Below are positions 25,376-35,096 of a DNA stretch of 64,000 bases, one piece after another (the stretch's first letter is position 1; each line of letters starts with the position of its first letter). The stretch is from Phototrophicus methaneseepsis (lineage in GTDB: Bacteria; Chloroflexota; Anaerolineae; Aggregatilineales; Phototrophicaceae). The DNA lies in NCBI RefSeq assembly GCF_015500095.1, contig NZ_CP062983.1:2728001-2792000 (forward strand), in the 5' to 3' direction. The notes below the pieces were generated by a model. It had not been told where the DNA came from. It saw nothing but the letters and a program-made list of their open reading frames with translations, and did no database searches. The translations under genes were made by a program, and so were the position numbers.

Positions 25376-27073
25376 ATGCAAACAGATTTAGAAATTGCCA
25401 AGCAAGCCAGCTTAAAACCATTATCGGAGGTGGCAGATCAACTTGGGCTAACACCTGATGATTATGATTATTATGGTAGCCCCTATGTAGCAAAGCTCAG
25501 GCTGGATGTGCTGGATCGCCTGCAAGGACGGCCTGCTGCTAAGTATATTGATATTTCCGCCATGACGCCGACGCCGTTAGGTGAAGGTAAATCCACAACG
25601 ACAGTGGGCCTTGGTCAGGCTATGAAGCATATCAACAAACGGGCCCTGGTCACGCTGCGTCAGCCCAGTATGGGACCAACATTTGGTATTAAGGGCGGTG
25701 CGGCTGGTGGGGGGTATGCCCAGGTTGTGCCGATGGATGTCTTTAACTTGCATCTCACCGGGGATATTCATGCTGTGGCGGCGGCCAATAATCTGCTCGC
25801 GGCAATGATTGATAACAAGCTGATGCGGGGGAACCCACTCAATATCGACCCGGATACGATCACATGGCGGCGCGTCGTCGATATGAATGACCGGGTGCTG
25901 CGACAGATCGTCATTGGCCTGGGTGGCAAAGAAAATGGCATCCCGCGTGAAACAGGCTTCGATATTGCTGTTGCGAGCGAAGTCATGGCGATTCTGGCAC
26001 TCTCAACATCCCTACAGGATTTGCGCGAGCGCCTGGGGCGCATCGTCATCGGTTATACTCATGACCGCGAACCTGTGACAGCGGACCAGATCGGCGCGGC
26101 TGGCGCGATGACCGTGTTGATGCAAGAAGCGCTTCGTCCGACGCTCATGCAAACGCTGGAAAATACGCCTGTACTGGTCCACGCTGGGCCTTTCGCCAAT
26201 ATCGCTCACGGTAACAGCAGCATTCTGGCTGATATGATCGGTAGCCGCTGTGCGGACTACCTCATCACAGAATCCGGCTTTGGCGCGGATATTGGCGCTG
26301 AGAAGTTCTTTAACATTAAGTGTCGCTATAGTGGGCTGAAGCCGGACGCTGCCGTACTGGTGGTGACAATCCGCGCGCTGAAGCTGCACAGCGGCAATTA
26401 CCGCGTTCGGCCTGGGCGGCCAATCCCCCCGGAGATGCTGGAAGAAAATCTGGCTGATGTGGAGGCAGGGGCTGTCAATATGGTGCGGCATATCCAGACG
26501 ATGCGCAAACATGGCGTTACGCCTGTGGTTGCGATTAATCGCTTTGAAGCGGATACGGATGCGGAGATCGCGCTTGTTAAACGCATTGCGGAAGAAAACG
26601 GTGCTTATGGCGCGGTTGAGGCGCGACACTTTGCAGAAGGTGGGGTCGGGGCTGTTGAACTAGCTGAAATGGTCGTGGCGGCCTGTGATGAAGAGAGTGA
26701 ATTCCGCTTTTTATATGACCTTGACCAGCCATTAACGACGAAAATCGAGACGATCGCCCGTGAAGTCTATGGCGCGGCAGATGTCAGTTATGAACCCCTG
26801 GCAGAATCACAACTCAAGCGTTATGAACGCAGCGGCTTTGGTCATTTGCCCATTTGTATGGCAAAGACGCACCTGAGCTTGAGCCATGACCCCTCACTGA
26901 AAGGCGCACCGAGTGGCTTTACGCTGCCGATCCGAGAAGTGCGCGCGAGTGTCGGGGCAGGTTTTATCTATCCGATTGTTGGCTCTATGAGTACGATGCC
27001 GGGGCTTGCTGCACATCCAGCGGCAGAGCAGATCGACATTGATGAAAATGGTGAAATTGTGGGCCTGTTCTAG
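25376..27073 (+). CDS. fhs: Formate--tetrahydrofolate ligase
   Basis: 565 residues, the normal length. P-loop TPTPLGEGKSTTTVGLGQ at about 63-80 and the family's QPSMGPTFGIKGGAAGGGYAQ. Makes 10-formyl-THF from formate and ATP for purine and one-carbon metabolism; by itself it does not show acetogenesis. Monocistronic in appearance. Confidence 0.95.
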   Translation: MQTDLEIAKQASLKPLSEVADQLGLTPDDYDYYGSPYVAKLRLDVLDRLQGRPAAKYIDISAMTPTPLGEGKSTTTVGLGQAMKHINKRALVTLRQPSMGPTFGIKGGAAGGGYAQVVPMDVFNLHLTGDIHAVAAANNLLAAMIDNKLMRGNPLNIDPDTITWRRVVDMNDRVLRQIVIGLGGKENGIPRETGFDIAVASEVMAILALSTSLQDLRERLGRIVIGYTHDREPVTADQIGAAGAMTVLMQEALRPTLMQTLENTPVLVHAGPFANIAHGNSSILADMIGSRCADYLITESGFGADIGAEKFFNIKCRYSGLKPDAAVLVVTIRALKLHSGNYRVRPGRPIPPEMLEENLADVEAGAVNMVRHIQTMRKHGVTPVVAINRFEADTDAEIALVKRIAEENGAYGAVEARHFAEGGVGAVELAEMVVAACDEESEFRFLYDLDQPLTTKIETIAREVYGAADVSYEPLAESQLKRYERSGFGHLPICMAKTHLSLSHDPSLKGAPSGFTLPIREVRASVGAGFIYPIVGSMSTMPGLAAHPAAEQIDIDENGEIVGLF

Positions 27074-27181
27074 GTGCTGATGGGCAGGTGCTTGCTTGAG
27101 CCCTACCCTTAATCTTAAGCATAGCGGCCCCTTGTGGTGACCAGTAAAATAGAGGTCTACTTCTCCAGAAAGTGAGCCGCT

Positions 27182-27751
27182 ATGCCCCATCTTGTTGTCG
27201 TTCGTCATTCAATCTCTAAGCCCGTGCCGGGGCAATCTGCCCATACGTGGCAGCTCACGCCGGAAGCGCATGAACGTGTCGCGGAAATGGCAAATCAACT
27301 CCTTCCTTATTCCATCACACAGGTCTATACCAGTGCTGAGCCGAAAATTCATGCAACGGGTGAATTGTTGGCCTCTGCCTTGGGCATTCCCTGTGATATT
27401 GCCCCTGAACTGCACGAAACACGACGCGAGACGGCGCCGTATTATGAAAAGATCGAAGACTTCTGGGCGGCGATTGAAGCCGCTATGGCTCAGCCAGATG
27501 CCGTTCGCTTTGGAGAAGAGTCATTTGACGATGCATACCATCGTATGGATATGTGTATACAAAATCTGGTGGCGGCTCATCCTGAGCAGACAATCGCTGT
27601 TGTGACGGGTGGGGTCACGCTCTCCTTATTTGTCAGTCGTAAGTCAGGGCAGGATGTCTACAGCCTGTGGCGTTCGTTGGGGATGCCTGCTTATACGGTG
27701 CTTTCACTGCCAGATTATGATCTGGTTGAGCTGGTAGCAGAGGTAAAGTGA
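27182..27751 (+). CDS. Histidine phosphatase-fold protein, catalytically altered
   Basis: 189 residues of the phosphoglycerate mutase/SixA fold: VVVRHSISKP at the N-terminus and YTSAEPKIHATGELLA like the usual SxxxRAxQTA segment. The catalytic RHG is RHS, and the second catalytic His region (usually VxHGG) reads AVVTGGVTLS, without the His. It may be a binding protein or bear a changed active site. Its stop lies 2 nt before the next gene's ATG, so they may act together. Confidence 0.7.
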   Translation: MPHLVVVRHSISKPVPGQSAHTWQLTPEAHERVAEMANQLLPYSITQVYTSAEPKIHATGELLASALGIPCDIAPELHETRRETAPYYEKIEDFWAAIEAAMAQPDAVRFGEESFDDAYHRMDMCIQNLVAAHPEQTIAVVTGGVTLSLFVSRKSGQDVYSLWRSLGMPAYTVLSLPDYDLVELVAEVK

Positions 27752-27753
27752 CA

Positions 27754-28806
27754 ATGCAACTGCTATCATCAGCTCAATTCCCTTTTGGGACACGTTTGCT
27801 TATTGATCTCATCAATGCAGGCGAGTTACCTATGATTGTTCAGGCTGATATTGAACCCGTTTATGGTTATGTGGGGCGACTTGTCTATGAGGATGGGACG
27901 GTTCGCTTCTTCCGCAACAGCAATAAGGGCATCAATAATCATGGCGCCAGCGCGATATGCACGGACAAAGGCTATACCAAGTATTTCCTGGATCATTTAG
28001 GCTACCGGGTGCCGGGTGGCGAGACTTTCTTAGCGGCAGATTACGCGGCCCTGATTGATACTAATCTCTCGCAGTATGGGGAGCAGCACTACAACACGCC
28101 AGATCATCTCCTGGCGGCAGTCGCTGATTTAGGCTATCCCTGTGTCATCAAGCCCAATAGCATGACCAGCGGCGGCAAGGGGGTCTTCATCTGCTATGAT
28201 GCTGAGGACGTGCAGACGGCTGTTAAAGCCATGCTCGATGATCACGTTGATGTCTTCTTGCTGGAAGAACACGTGCCTTACGTGGATTACCGGCTGGTTG
28301 TCTTTGATGGTGTGGTGCGCCTGGCCTATCAGCGCAAGCCGCTGCAAATTATGGGTGATGGTGATTCAACGATAGCGGATTTATTGGCTGATAAACGCCA
28401 GAAGTTGTGGGCACAGAATCGCCGCGTCCAGCTATCGCAGCATGACCCGCGTTTGCTCAAAAAACTGCGCTATACTGGCCGTACCCTACAGACGGTTTTG
28501 CCAGCCGATGAAACCTATCAGGTATATGACGCGGCAAATGCGAGCCTGGGCGGTGATGTGGCCGATATGCTGGATAACTGCCATCCACATTGGGTCGAAT
28601 TAGCGGAGATGGTGGCCCTTAAAATGGGGCTACGTTTGTGCGGTATTGATCTGCTGTGTGCGGATATTACACGGCCAGATGCCGCTTATGTCGTCTTGGA
28701 AATTAATGCATCACCGGGTATGGTTCATTATACGACCCTAGGCGATGTCCAATATCAGCGTGTGCGCGACCTATACCGGGATATGTTCCGTGCCAGGATC
28801 GTGTGA
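27754..28806 (+). CDS. ATP-grasp ligase, cyanophycin/glutathione synthetase-like
   Basis: 350 residues from the ATG at 27754 (GAGG 10 nt upstream; a GTG at 27748 overlaps the previous stop). ATP-grasp core: VIKPNSMTSGGKGVF, LLEEHVPYVDYRLVV, the GDGDSTIADLL segment shared with cyanophycin synthetase-type ligases, and the metal-binding VLEINASPGM. It should join a carboxylate to an amine. Substrates are unknown. Confidence 0.75.
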   Translation: MQLLSSAQFPFGTRLLIDLINAGELPMIVQADIEPVYGYVGRLVYEDGTVRFFRNSNKGINNHGASAICTDKGYTKYFLDHLGYRVPGGETFLAADYAALIDTNLSQYGEQHYNTPDHLLAAVADLGYPCVIKPNSMTSGGKGVFICYDAEDVQTAVKAMLDDHVDVFLLEEHVPYVDYRLVVFDGVVRLAYQRKPLQIMGDGDSTIADLLADKRQKLWAQNRRVQLSQHDPRLLKKLRYTGRTLQTVLPADETYQVYDAANASLGGDVADMLDNCHPHWVELAEMVALKMGLRLCGIDLLCADITRPDAAYVVLEINASPGMVHYTTLGDVQYQRVRDLYRDMFRARIV

Positions 28807-28868
28807 TATCGGTGGGTCAATGCGTCTTTAAGCAACATGTGTTATCAAATCATAGAGGTTAGTCACTC

Positions 28869-29351
28869 ATGCGAATCGCTGTTGCGACTGAACAGGATAT
28901 CCCTGCCATCCGCGAAGTGCTGCATGCGAGCTGGCTCGCGGCCAATGAAGCAATCTATAGCGCGGCCTATATTGAACGCTTTTTAAAGCGTACATTCACT
29001 GAAAAAGGCCTCACGCATGCGGTCAACAATCAAGGCGCGGTGTATCTCGTCGCGTTTGCTGAAGATCGACTTGTGGGTGTTTGCCATTTTGGAGCACCGT
29101 TGTTTGATGATTGCGAGACGCGCAAAGAACTCTATTACATCTATGTGCATCCAGATTATTGGGGTCAGGGTGTGGGCACGGCTTTGCTCGACGAACTGGG
29201 GCATTATTTACGGCCTCAGCGTAAGACAGAAGTTTTTACCTACCTTAATCCACAGAGCGACGCCGCACTGGATTTTTTCATTCATAGGGGCTTTGTTCAC
29301 CTCCCGTCTGAAGATAAAGACGGTGAATCCTATCTGCGGCGGGTACTTTAG
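28869..29351 (+). CDS. GNAT-family N-acetyltransferase
   Basis: 160 residues with the acetyl-CoA loop HPDYWGQGVGTALL at about residues 94-107 and the beta-4/beta-5 pattern ELYYIYVHP. Acceptor unknown. Follows the ATP-grasp gene by 62 bp on the same strand. Confidence 0.82.
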   Translation: MRIAVATEQDIPAIREVLHASWLAANEAIYSAAYIERFLKRTFTEKGLTHAVNNQGAVYLVAFAEDRLVGVCHFGAPLFDDCETRKELYYIYVHPDYWGQGVGTALLDELGHYLRPQRKTEVFTYLNPQSDAALDFFIHRGFVHLPSEDKDGESYLRRVL

Positions 29352-29403
29352 GGTAGGATCATCAGGATATATTGATGATGGATTGTTGTGATAAGGAAAC
29401 ATC

Positions 29404-30252
29404 GTGAAAATTTTGATCACTGGCGCTGCGGGTAAGATGGCAACAGCCCTTGCGGCGCAGTTGCGTACTCAGCACGAAGTCGTCACCCCTGCTGAATCTG
29501 AAATGGATATTACGGATTTTTCGGTGGTGCAGCAGCAAATAACAGCTCATCGGCCAGACATTGTCATCCATCCTGCCGCCTGGACGGATGTCGATGGCTG
29601 CGCGCGTGACCCGCTGCGTGCTGTTCAAATTAATGGCCTTGGGACTCAGAACATCGCTGTGGCGGCTGCAAATGCCGGAGCCGCGATTCTCTACATCAGC
29701 AGTAATGAAGTTTTTGACGGCTTATCAGATCAACTTTATTTTGAATATGACGCGACCAACCCGGCCAACCCGTATGGTTATAGTAAATGGGTTGGTGAGC
29801 AAGCTGTAAAGTCGCTTAATCCACGGCATTATATTGTGCGTACATCATGGGTATTTGCGCATGGTGGGCGCAACTTCATCCATGCAATCCTCGATGCGGC
29901 TAAAGCAGGCAAAAATTTGCGTGTTGTCACAGATGAAATCGCTAACCCGACATATAACGACGATCTCGTTGTGGCCCTGGGGCAACTCATCGAGACTGGG
30001 CGTTACGGTATTTATCACCTAACCAATGAAGGCGCTGCTACGCGTTATGATTTTGCGCGGCATGCATTGGATGCGGCAGGTTATGCCGATGTGCCCATTG
30101 AGCCGATTAAACTGGCGGATTGGCCGCGCCCCAGTACACCACCGCCAAATGCAGGCTTGGCGAATATGGCCGGGTCTATGGTTGGCGTGATGCTGCGTCC
30201 CTGGCAGGAAGCTGTCGATGCCTTTCTGGTGAAAGAGGGCCTTCATAAGTAA
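29404..30252 (+). CDS. rfbD: dTDP-4-dehydrorhamnose reductase
   Basis: 282 residues from a GTG at 29404 (AAGGAA 6 nt upstream). Short-chain/extended dehydrogenase: ITGAAGKMATALAAQL dinucleotide site, YGYSKWVGE catalytic Tyr-Lys, and VRTSWVFAHGGRNF, typical of RmlD. Last step of dTDP-L-rhamnose synthesis. The rest of the pathway is at 38.3-41.4 kb on the other strand; the 3,5-epimerase gene (rfbC) was not found. Confidence 0.87.
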   Translation: MKILITGAAGKMATALAAQLRTQHEVVTPAESEMDITDFSVVQQQITAHRPDIVIHPAAWTDVDGCARDPLRAVQINGLGTQNIAVAAANAGAAILYISSNEVFDGLSDQLYFEYDATNPANPYGYSKWVGEQAVKSLNPRHYIVRTSWVFAHGGRNFIHAILDAAKAGKNLRVVTDEIANPTYNDDLVVALGQLIETGRYGIYHLTNEGAATRYDFARHALDAAGYADVPIEPIKLADWPRPSTPPPNAGLANMAGSMVGVMLRPWQEAVDAFLVKEGLHK

Positions 30253-30373
30253 CCCTCAAATTTAGTGGCTTTCAAAATAGCTCTCAAGTTGCATGGCTCG
30301 CTCGATCTGACGCTGGCAATATGCGTTATTTTTGCGACAATAGCCGCCTGTTAGATCGACCGAGCAGGAACCA

Positions 30374-31330
30374 ATGAGCAATCCCCTCGTATCAATCGTT
30401 ATACCCAATTGGAATGGTCTGCGCTTTTTGCAAACATGCCTGGATTCCCTGGCACAGCAGACATATACCGCTACAGAGGTGATTATTGCAGATAACGCCT
30501 CGACAGATGGTTCCCAGGCTTTTATCCGTGATTATGCGCCGCAGGTGGTGCTGGTCGAACTGCCGGAGAATCGTGGTTTTACGGGGGCGTGTAATGCCGG
30601 TATGGAAGCTGCTACGGGCGAGATCGTCATCTTGCTGAATAATGACACAGAAGTTGACCCTGGGTGGGTAGCCGCCATCGTCGATGCCTTTGATCGTTAC
30701 CCAGATGCGGGCATGGTCGCTAGCAAGATGCTGCTCTTTGAACAGCGCGATCATATTCACACAGCGGGTGATGGATTTACTATTGATGGACGGCCTTTTA
30801 ACCGGGGTGTTTGGCAAAAGGACGAAGGCCAATTTGACCAGGAAGAATATGTCTTCAGCGCATGTGGTGGATCAAGCGCATACCGGCGGACGATGCTGGA
30901 TGAAATTGGCCTTTTAGATGATGATTACTTCTTCCTGATGGAAGATGTCGACCTGGGATGGCGTGCCCAACTCGCAGGTTGGCGTGCACTTTACACACCT
31001 CATGCCATCGTCTATCATCATCTTTCTGCGACTGGCGGCGGCGTGACGGCCAGCTTCCACGATGGACGCAACAATATCTATTTGCTCGTCAAAAATGTGC
31101 CTGGCGACATCTGGCGCAAGCATCGGTGGGCGATTATTGGGCGGCAGGCGCGTATTGCCTGGGATGCCCTCAAAGCGTGGCGAGGCGAGGCGGCACGAGC
31201 CCATTTGCGCGGTATTGCATCCGGCTTATGGCATATCCCGGCGCTGTTAAAAAAACGTCGTCAGGTGCAGGCAACCCGGCGCGTCTCGACAACGTATATA
31301 GAATCTGTACTTTCGCCGGTGCAGGATTGA
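30374..31330 (+). CDS. Glycosyltransferase family 2, rhamnosyl type
   Basis: 318 residues, GT-A fold: SIVIPNWNGLRFL, NNDTEVDPGW with the acidic metal motif, and the acceptor-site EDVDLGWR. Resembles WbbL-like rhamnosyltransferases, which fits the neighbouring dTDP-rhamnose genes. Cytoplasmic, no membrane segment seen. Confidence 0.82.
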   Translation: MSNPLVSIVIPNWNGLRFLQTCLDSLAQQTYTATEVIIADNASTDGSQAFIRDYAPQVVLVELPENRGFTGACNAGMEAATGEIVILLNNDTEVDPGWVAAIVDAFDRYPDAGMVASKMLLFEQRDHIHTAGDGFTIDGRPFNRGVWQKDEGQFDQEEYVFSACGGSSAYRRTMLDEIGLLDDDYFFLMEDVDLGWRAQLAGWRALYTPHAIVYHHLSATGGGVTASFHDGRNNIYLLVKNVPGDIWRKHRWAIIGRQARIAWDALKAWRGEAARAHLRGIASGLWHIPALLKKRRQVQATRRVSTTYIESVLSPVQD

Positions 31331-31419
31331 GAAACAGGATTAATGACTCTAAGTGTGTATGTTGAAGTGTTGCTTTGAAGCAGACCACACATCGGATATA
31401 AACACGAGTGGAGGGCCGT

Positions 31420-32187
31420 TTGGACGCCCACAAACCCAATCAAAAACCCTATCTTTCCATTGTCATTCCCGCATTTAACGAAGAAAAACGTTTGCCCCCT
31501 TCTCTACAGAAGATTGATGCCTTCTTAAAGACACAACCTTACGAAGCAGAAGTCGTCATCGTTGAAAATGGCAGCCAGGACAACACGGCCAAGATGGCCT
31601 TTGAATATGCGGCTAAATACCCCTATATTCGTGTGATGCAGGTGACGACGCGTGGCAAGGGCCGGGCCGTGAAAGCTGGCATGCTTGCGGCAGAAGGCCA
31701 GTATCGTTTTATCTGTGATGCGGATCTTTCTATGCCGATTGATGAACTTGTGCATTTCTTGCCGCCGTATGCGGAAGATAAAGACATCATCATCGCCAGC
31801 CGAGAAGCCCACGGTGCGCGCCGCGTTGGTGAACCGCTGTATCGGCACTTTATGGGTCGCATCAATTCGCTGATTATCAAGTTATTTGCGCTGCGCGGCT
31901 ATGAAGATACACAATGTGGCTTTAAGATGTTTAAGGGGCATGTGGCCGATGATCTGTTCACTGTGCAGCAGCTAAACGGCATCGGCTTTGATGTGGAATT
32001 GTTGTTTATCGCTGAGAAGCGCGGTTATTCCGTCAAAGAACAGCCGATTACGTGGTACTTCGACCCATATTCGACAATGCGGCTGGTCGATGATTCGCTC
32101 CATATGCTCCGTGAGATTTTTGAAATTCGCCAGAACTGGCGCAGGGGACTTTATGCCAAGCCAGAACCCAGAGAAGATGCCTCGTAG
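31420..32187 (+). CDS. Glycosyltransferase family 2, DPG synthase-like
   Basis: 255 residues from a TTG at 31420, chosen because GGAGG stands 6 nt upstream; a GTG at 31408 has no ribosome site. GT-A motifs SIVIPAFNEEKRLP, CDADLSMP and TQCGFKMFKG as in dolichyl-phosphate beta-glucosyltransferase/polyprenyl-phosphate sugar synthases. It probably loads a sugar on undecaprenyl phosphate. Confidence 0.82.
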   Translation: MDAHKPNQKPYLSIVIPAFNEEKRLPPSLQKIDAFLKTQPYEAEVVIVENGSQDNTAKMAFEYAAKYPYIRVMQVTTRGKGRAVKAGMLAAEGQYRFICDADLSMPIDELVHFLPPYAEDKDIIIASREAHGARRVGEPLYRHFMGRINSLIIKLFALRGYEDTQCGFKMFKGHVADDLFTVQQLNGIGFDVELLFIAEKRGYSVKEQPITWYFDPYSTMRLVDDSLHMLREIFEIRQNWRRGLYAKPEPREDAS

Positions 32188-32848
32188 AGACCGGACAGCC
32201 AGCCTGGACATTGAACTGGCACATTATGAGCAGGGCTATCATGCCATTGTGGGCATTGATGAAGCCGGACGCGGTCCCTGGGCTGGCCCATTGACAGTGG
32301 GGGCTGTCGCGCTGCCGTTGGATCGCTCTGATCTGTCTGTTGTGCTCAAAGGGGTGCGCGACAGCAAGATGATGACGCCGCGCCAACGTGAAGGCCTGGT
32401 CGAGACAATCAAAGAGGTATCCCTGGCCTGGGGTATTGGCGAAGTCGACGCTGAAGAAATCAGCATCATGGGCCTGACGGCAGGGACTCGCCTAGCTGCG
32501 AACCGTGCGATGAAGATGCTCATGAAAGAGGGTTTCCAGCCGGATTGCCTTTTCTGTGATTATATGAGCTTGCCGGATTGGCAAATTTACCAGCTTAGGC
32601 TTGTCAAAGGCGATCAAAAATCACTCAGTATTGCGGCGGCGAGCGTCCTGGCGAAGGTGACGCGCGATGCCTATATGATCGACATTGCGGAAGAGTTCCC
32701 GCATTATGGCTTCGAGAAGCATAAGGGCTATGGTACGGCGGCGCATCGGGCCGCCCTGGAGCAATACGGACCATGCCCCTTGCATCGCAAACATTATCGG
32801 CCTATCCGCGAATTATTAGACGCAAATCAACCGGATGGCGCTGCTTGA
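32153..32848 (+). CDS. rnhB: Ribonuclease HII
   Basis: 231 residues from the ATG at 32153, overlapping the end of the glycosyltransferase gene by 35 nt (AGGGGAC just upstream); an ATG at 32177 is the alternative. Catalytic motif GIDEAGRGPWAGP, then DSK and the second-half acidic CDYMSLPD; C-terminal HKGYGTAAHRAAL. Removes RNA from RNA/DNA hybrids. An unexpected resident of a polysaccharide gene run. Confidence 0.9.
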   Translation: MPSQNPEKMPRRDRTASLDIELAHYEQGYHAIVGIDEAGRGPWAGPLTVGAVALPLDRSDLSVVLKGVRDSKMMTPRQREGLVETIKEVSLAWGIGEVDAEEISIMGLTAGTRLAANRAMKMLMKEGFQPDCLFCDYMSLPDWQIYQLRLVKGDQKSLSIAAASVLAKVTRDAYMIDIAEEFPHYGFEKHKGYGTAAHRAALEQYGPCPLHRKHYRPIRELLDANQPDGAA

Positions 32849-32954
32849 ACGGCGGACGGGGTCGCTAATCTGACGGCTCCCCAACGATGGGGAACACCGG
32901 GCGGCTAAGGTGTGTATTTAAAGAAGATTATTTCTTCATCATAGGAGTTTGACT

Positions 32955-33800
32955 ATGAAGCGTGTTAGCTCTCTGACGGATAGTGAGCAGCTCCGTACCC
33001 AACAGTATAAGAATGCCTCGAATTTGAGTGTGCGTATTGCCATCCACGTTGATTACAGCACCAACCCGATCGGCGTATGGCAGTGGTTTTTTGATATGCT
33101 GCTGGCTGCTGTGGGTAGTGAGGCGCGTATTCTTGAAGTCGGCTGTGGGCGGGGTGATCTGTGGTTGCAGAACGCGGACCGCATCCCAAAAGGATGGGCC
33201 ATCACGCTGACAGACCTTAGTGAGGGCATGCTGGAAGATGCCCGTAAAAACCTGGGTGAATTGGCGGGGCGTTTCCAGTTACAGACGGCTAATGTGCAGG
33301 AGTTGGCTTTTGAGGATGATCAGTTCGATGCTGTGATTGCCAATTTTATGCTGTATCACGCGCCAGACCGTGAGCAAGCTGTTGGGGAATTGCGCCGTGT
33401 GCTACAGCCATCTGGTGTGCTGTTCGCCTGTACGCTGGGTCAGGACCATATGCGCCAGTTCTGGGAATTGGTGCGAGCTGCTGCTCCAGCTTCTATTCCA
33501 GACTATCAAGGCGTCGATAGCACCTTTGGCCTGGAAAATGGCGAATCTCAATTGCGTACAGCTTTTGGCGATGTGGTCATGGTGCCGTATGATTGCAACC
33601 TCAAAGTGACGAAGGCTCAGCCTCTGGTTGATTATTTTCATTCCAATGGTGATGCAGATGTCGTCAGTGGCAAGTATGATGAAGCTTTCCGCCAAGAGGC
33701 TCAGCGCCAGATTGATGACCATGGCTACGTCTTCATCCAGAAAGCGACAGGATGCTTTGTCGCTCGTGGTGATGTGCCCGGTGCTGCATCTGCCGAATAG
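32955..33800 (+). CDS. Class I SAM-dependent methyltransferase
   Basis: 281 residues from the ATG at 32955 (TAGGAG 7 nt upstream). Motif I ILEVGCGRGDLW, then LTDLSEGMLEDARKNL and FDAVIANFMLYH: the UbiE/Methyltransf_11 type. Substrate unknown; the setting suggests a sugar or lipid carrier but this is weak. Confidence 0.78.
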   Translation: MKRVSSLTDSEQLRTQQYKNASNLSVRIAIHVDYSTNPIGVWQWFFDMLLAAVGSEARILEVGCGRGDLWLQNADRIPKGWAITLTDLSEGMLEDARKNLGELAGRFQLQTANVQELAFEDDQFDAVIANFMLYHAPDREQAVGELRRVLQPSGVLFACTLGQDHMRQFWELVRAAAPASIPDYQGVDSTFGLENGESQLRTAFGDVVMVPYDCNLKVTKAQPLVDYFHSNGDADVVSGKYDEAFRQEAQRQIDDHGYVFIQKATGCFVARGDVPGAASAE

Positions 33801-33828
33801 AATCTGATTTCAGGGACCCGCTTTTTTG

Positions 33829-34983
33829 ATGAAACTTGCACTCGTACATGATTGGCTGAATCAGGTTGGTGGGGCTGAGGATGTGCTCGCTACGCTTGTA
33901 GAGATGTATCCGCAAAGCCCCATCTATACCAGTATTTACGCGCCGGATATCATGCCGGATTTTTACCGTCAGTGGGATATTCGCACGCAGTGGCTGGACC
34001 ATATGCCGGGGATTCACCGTCATCATCAACCTTATTTGCCCTTGTATCCGCTTGCCTGGGGCGGCCTGGATTTGCAAGGGTATGACGTCATCCTCAGCAA
34101 CAAGAGCGGGTTTTGTCATGGGCTACAATTCGACCCGTCGCAGACGGTGCACGTTTGTTACTGCCTCGCCCCAACGCGCTATGTGTGGCAGCTTGATGCT
34201 TATATCGCACGTGAAGGCATCAGCAAGCCGATTGAGATGGCGCTGCGCCCTGTGGTCAATTGGCTCAAGCGTTGGGATTATGAGGCCGCCCAGCGTGTCA
34301 CGCATTTCATCGCGATTAGCACGGAGATTCAAGAACGCATCCGTACCTATTATGATCGCGATTCGGTCATCATCTATCCACCTGTAGAGACAGCACGCTT
34401 CCAGCCAGTGCCGGAGAGCCACGTTGAAGATTACTTCCTCATTGTCTCGCGCTTGATCCCATACAAACGAATTGACTTAGCTGTTCAGGCTGCGACGCGG
34501 CTGGGGTTGCCACTCAAAATTGGCGGTAAGGGCCGTGATATGGAGCGTCTGCGGGCGATGGCCGGGCCGACTGTCGAGTTTTTGGGTTACGTGCCGGATG
34601 AGGACCTGCCGGGCTTGATGGCGCGAGCGAAGGCGTTTATCTTCCCAGGATTGGAAGATTTTGGTATTACGCCCGTACAGGCTGAAGCCGCCGGGAGGCC
34701 CGTCATTGCCTATAAAGGCGGTGGCGCGCTCGATACCGTGCTGCCAGGCATCACCGGCGAATTCTTCGATGAGATGACTGTCGACGCGTTGGCGGATGTG
34801 ATGATGGACTTTGATGTGTCAAAGTATGACCCGGCTGTGATACGCCGCCATGCGCTGCAATTTGATCGCAATGTCTTTGACGAGCAGATACGCGCTTTTG
34901 TGGCACAAAGCTGGCAAGCGCACCAATCTGGCGGGCCGTTTATCTGGCAGGACCCGGTTAATCAGGATGTGAGCGTCATTTAG
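33829..34983 (+). CDS. Glycosyltransferase family 4
   Basis: 384 residues from the ATG at 33829, 28 nt after the methyltransferase stop. GT-B fold: VHDWLNQVGGAEDVL at the N-terminus, and in the C-terminal half the donor site GLEDFGITPVQAEAAGRPVIA with the E-x7-E pattern. Resembles WbaZ/mannosyl- or rhamnosyl-transferases of surface polysaccharide clusters. Confidence 0.82.
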   Translation: MKLALVHDWLNQVGGAEDVLATLVEMYPQSPIYTSIYAPDIMPDFYRQWDIRTQWLDHMPGIHRHHQPYLPLYPLAWGGLDLQGYDVILSNKSGFCHGLQFDPSQTVHVCYCLAPTRYVWQLDAYIAREGISKPIEMALRPVVNWLKRWDYEAAQRVTHFIAISTEIQERIRTYYDRDSVIIYPPVETARFQPVPESHVEDYFLIVSRLIPYKRIDLAVQAATRLGLPLKIGGKGRDMERLRAMAGPTVEFLGYVPDEDLPGLMARAKAFIFPGLEDFGITPVQAEAAGRPVIAYKGGGALDTVLPGITGEFFDEMTVDALADVMMDFDVSKYDPAVIRRHALQFDRNVFDEQIRAFVAQSWQAHQSGGPFIWQDPVNQDVSVI

Positions 34984-35096
34984 AATACATCGTTCAACGT
35001 ATATGACTTAGAATGTGCCAGCTTACTCTTGCTTCTGTGCGAAGCTGGGTTATGCTAACGGCGCTTTGAATCGATTGATATACCCTGGGAGAAAGT

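Noticed and set aside
32849-32954. GC-rich gap with CCCCA/TGGGG hairpin, considered as a tRNA or small RNA
   Set aside because: No cloverleaf, no TTCGA-type arm, no T-run.
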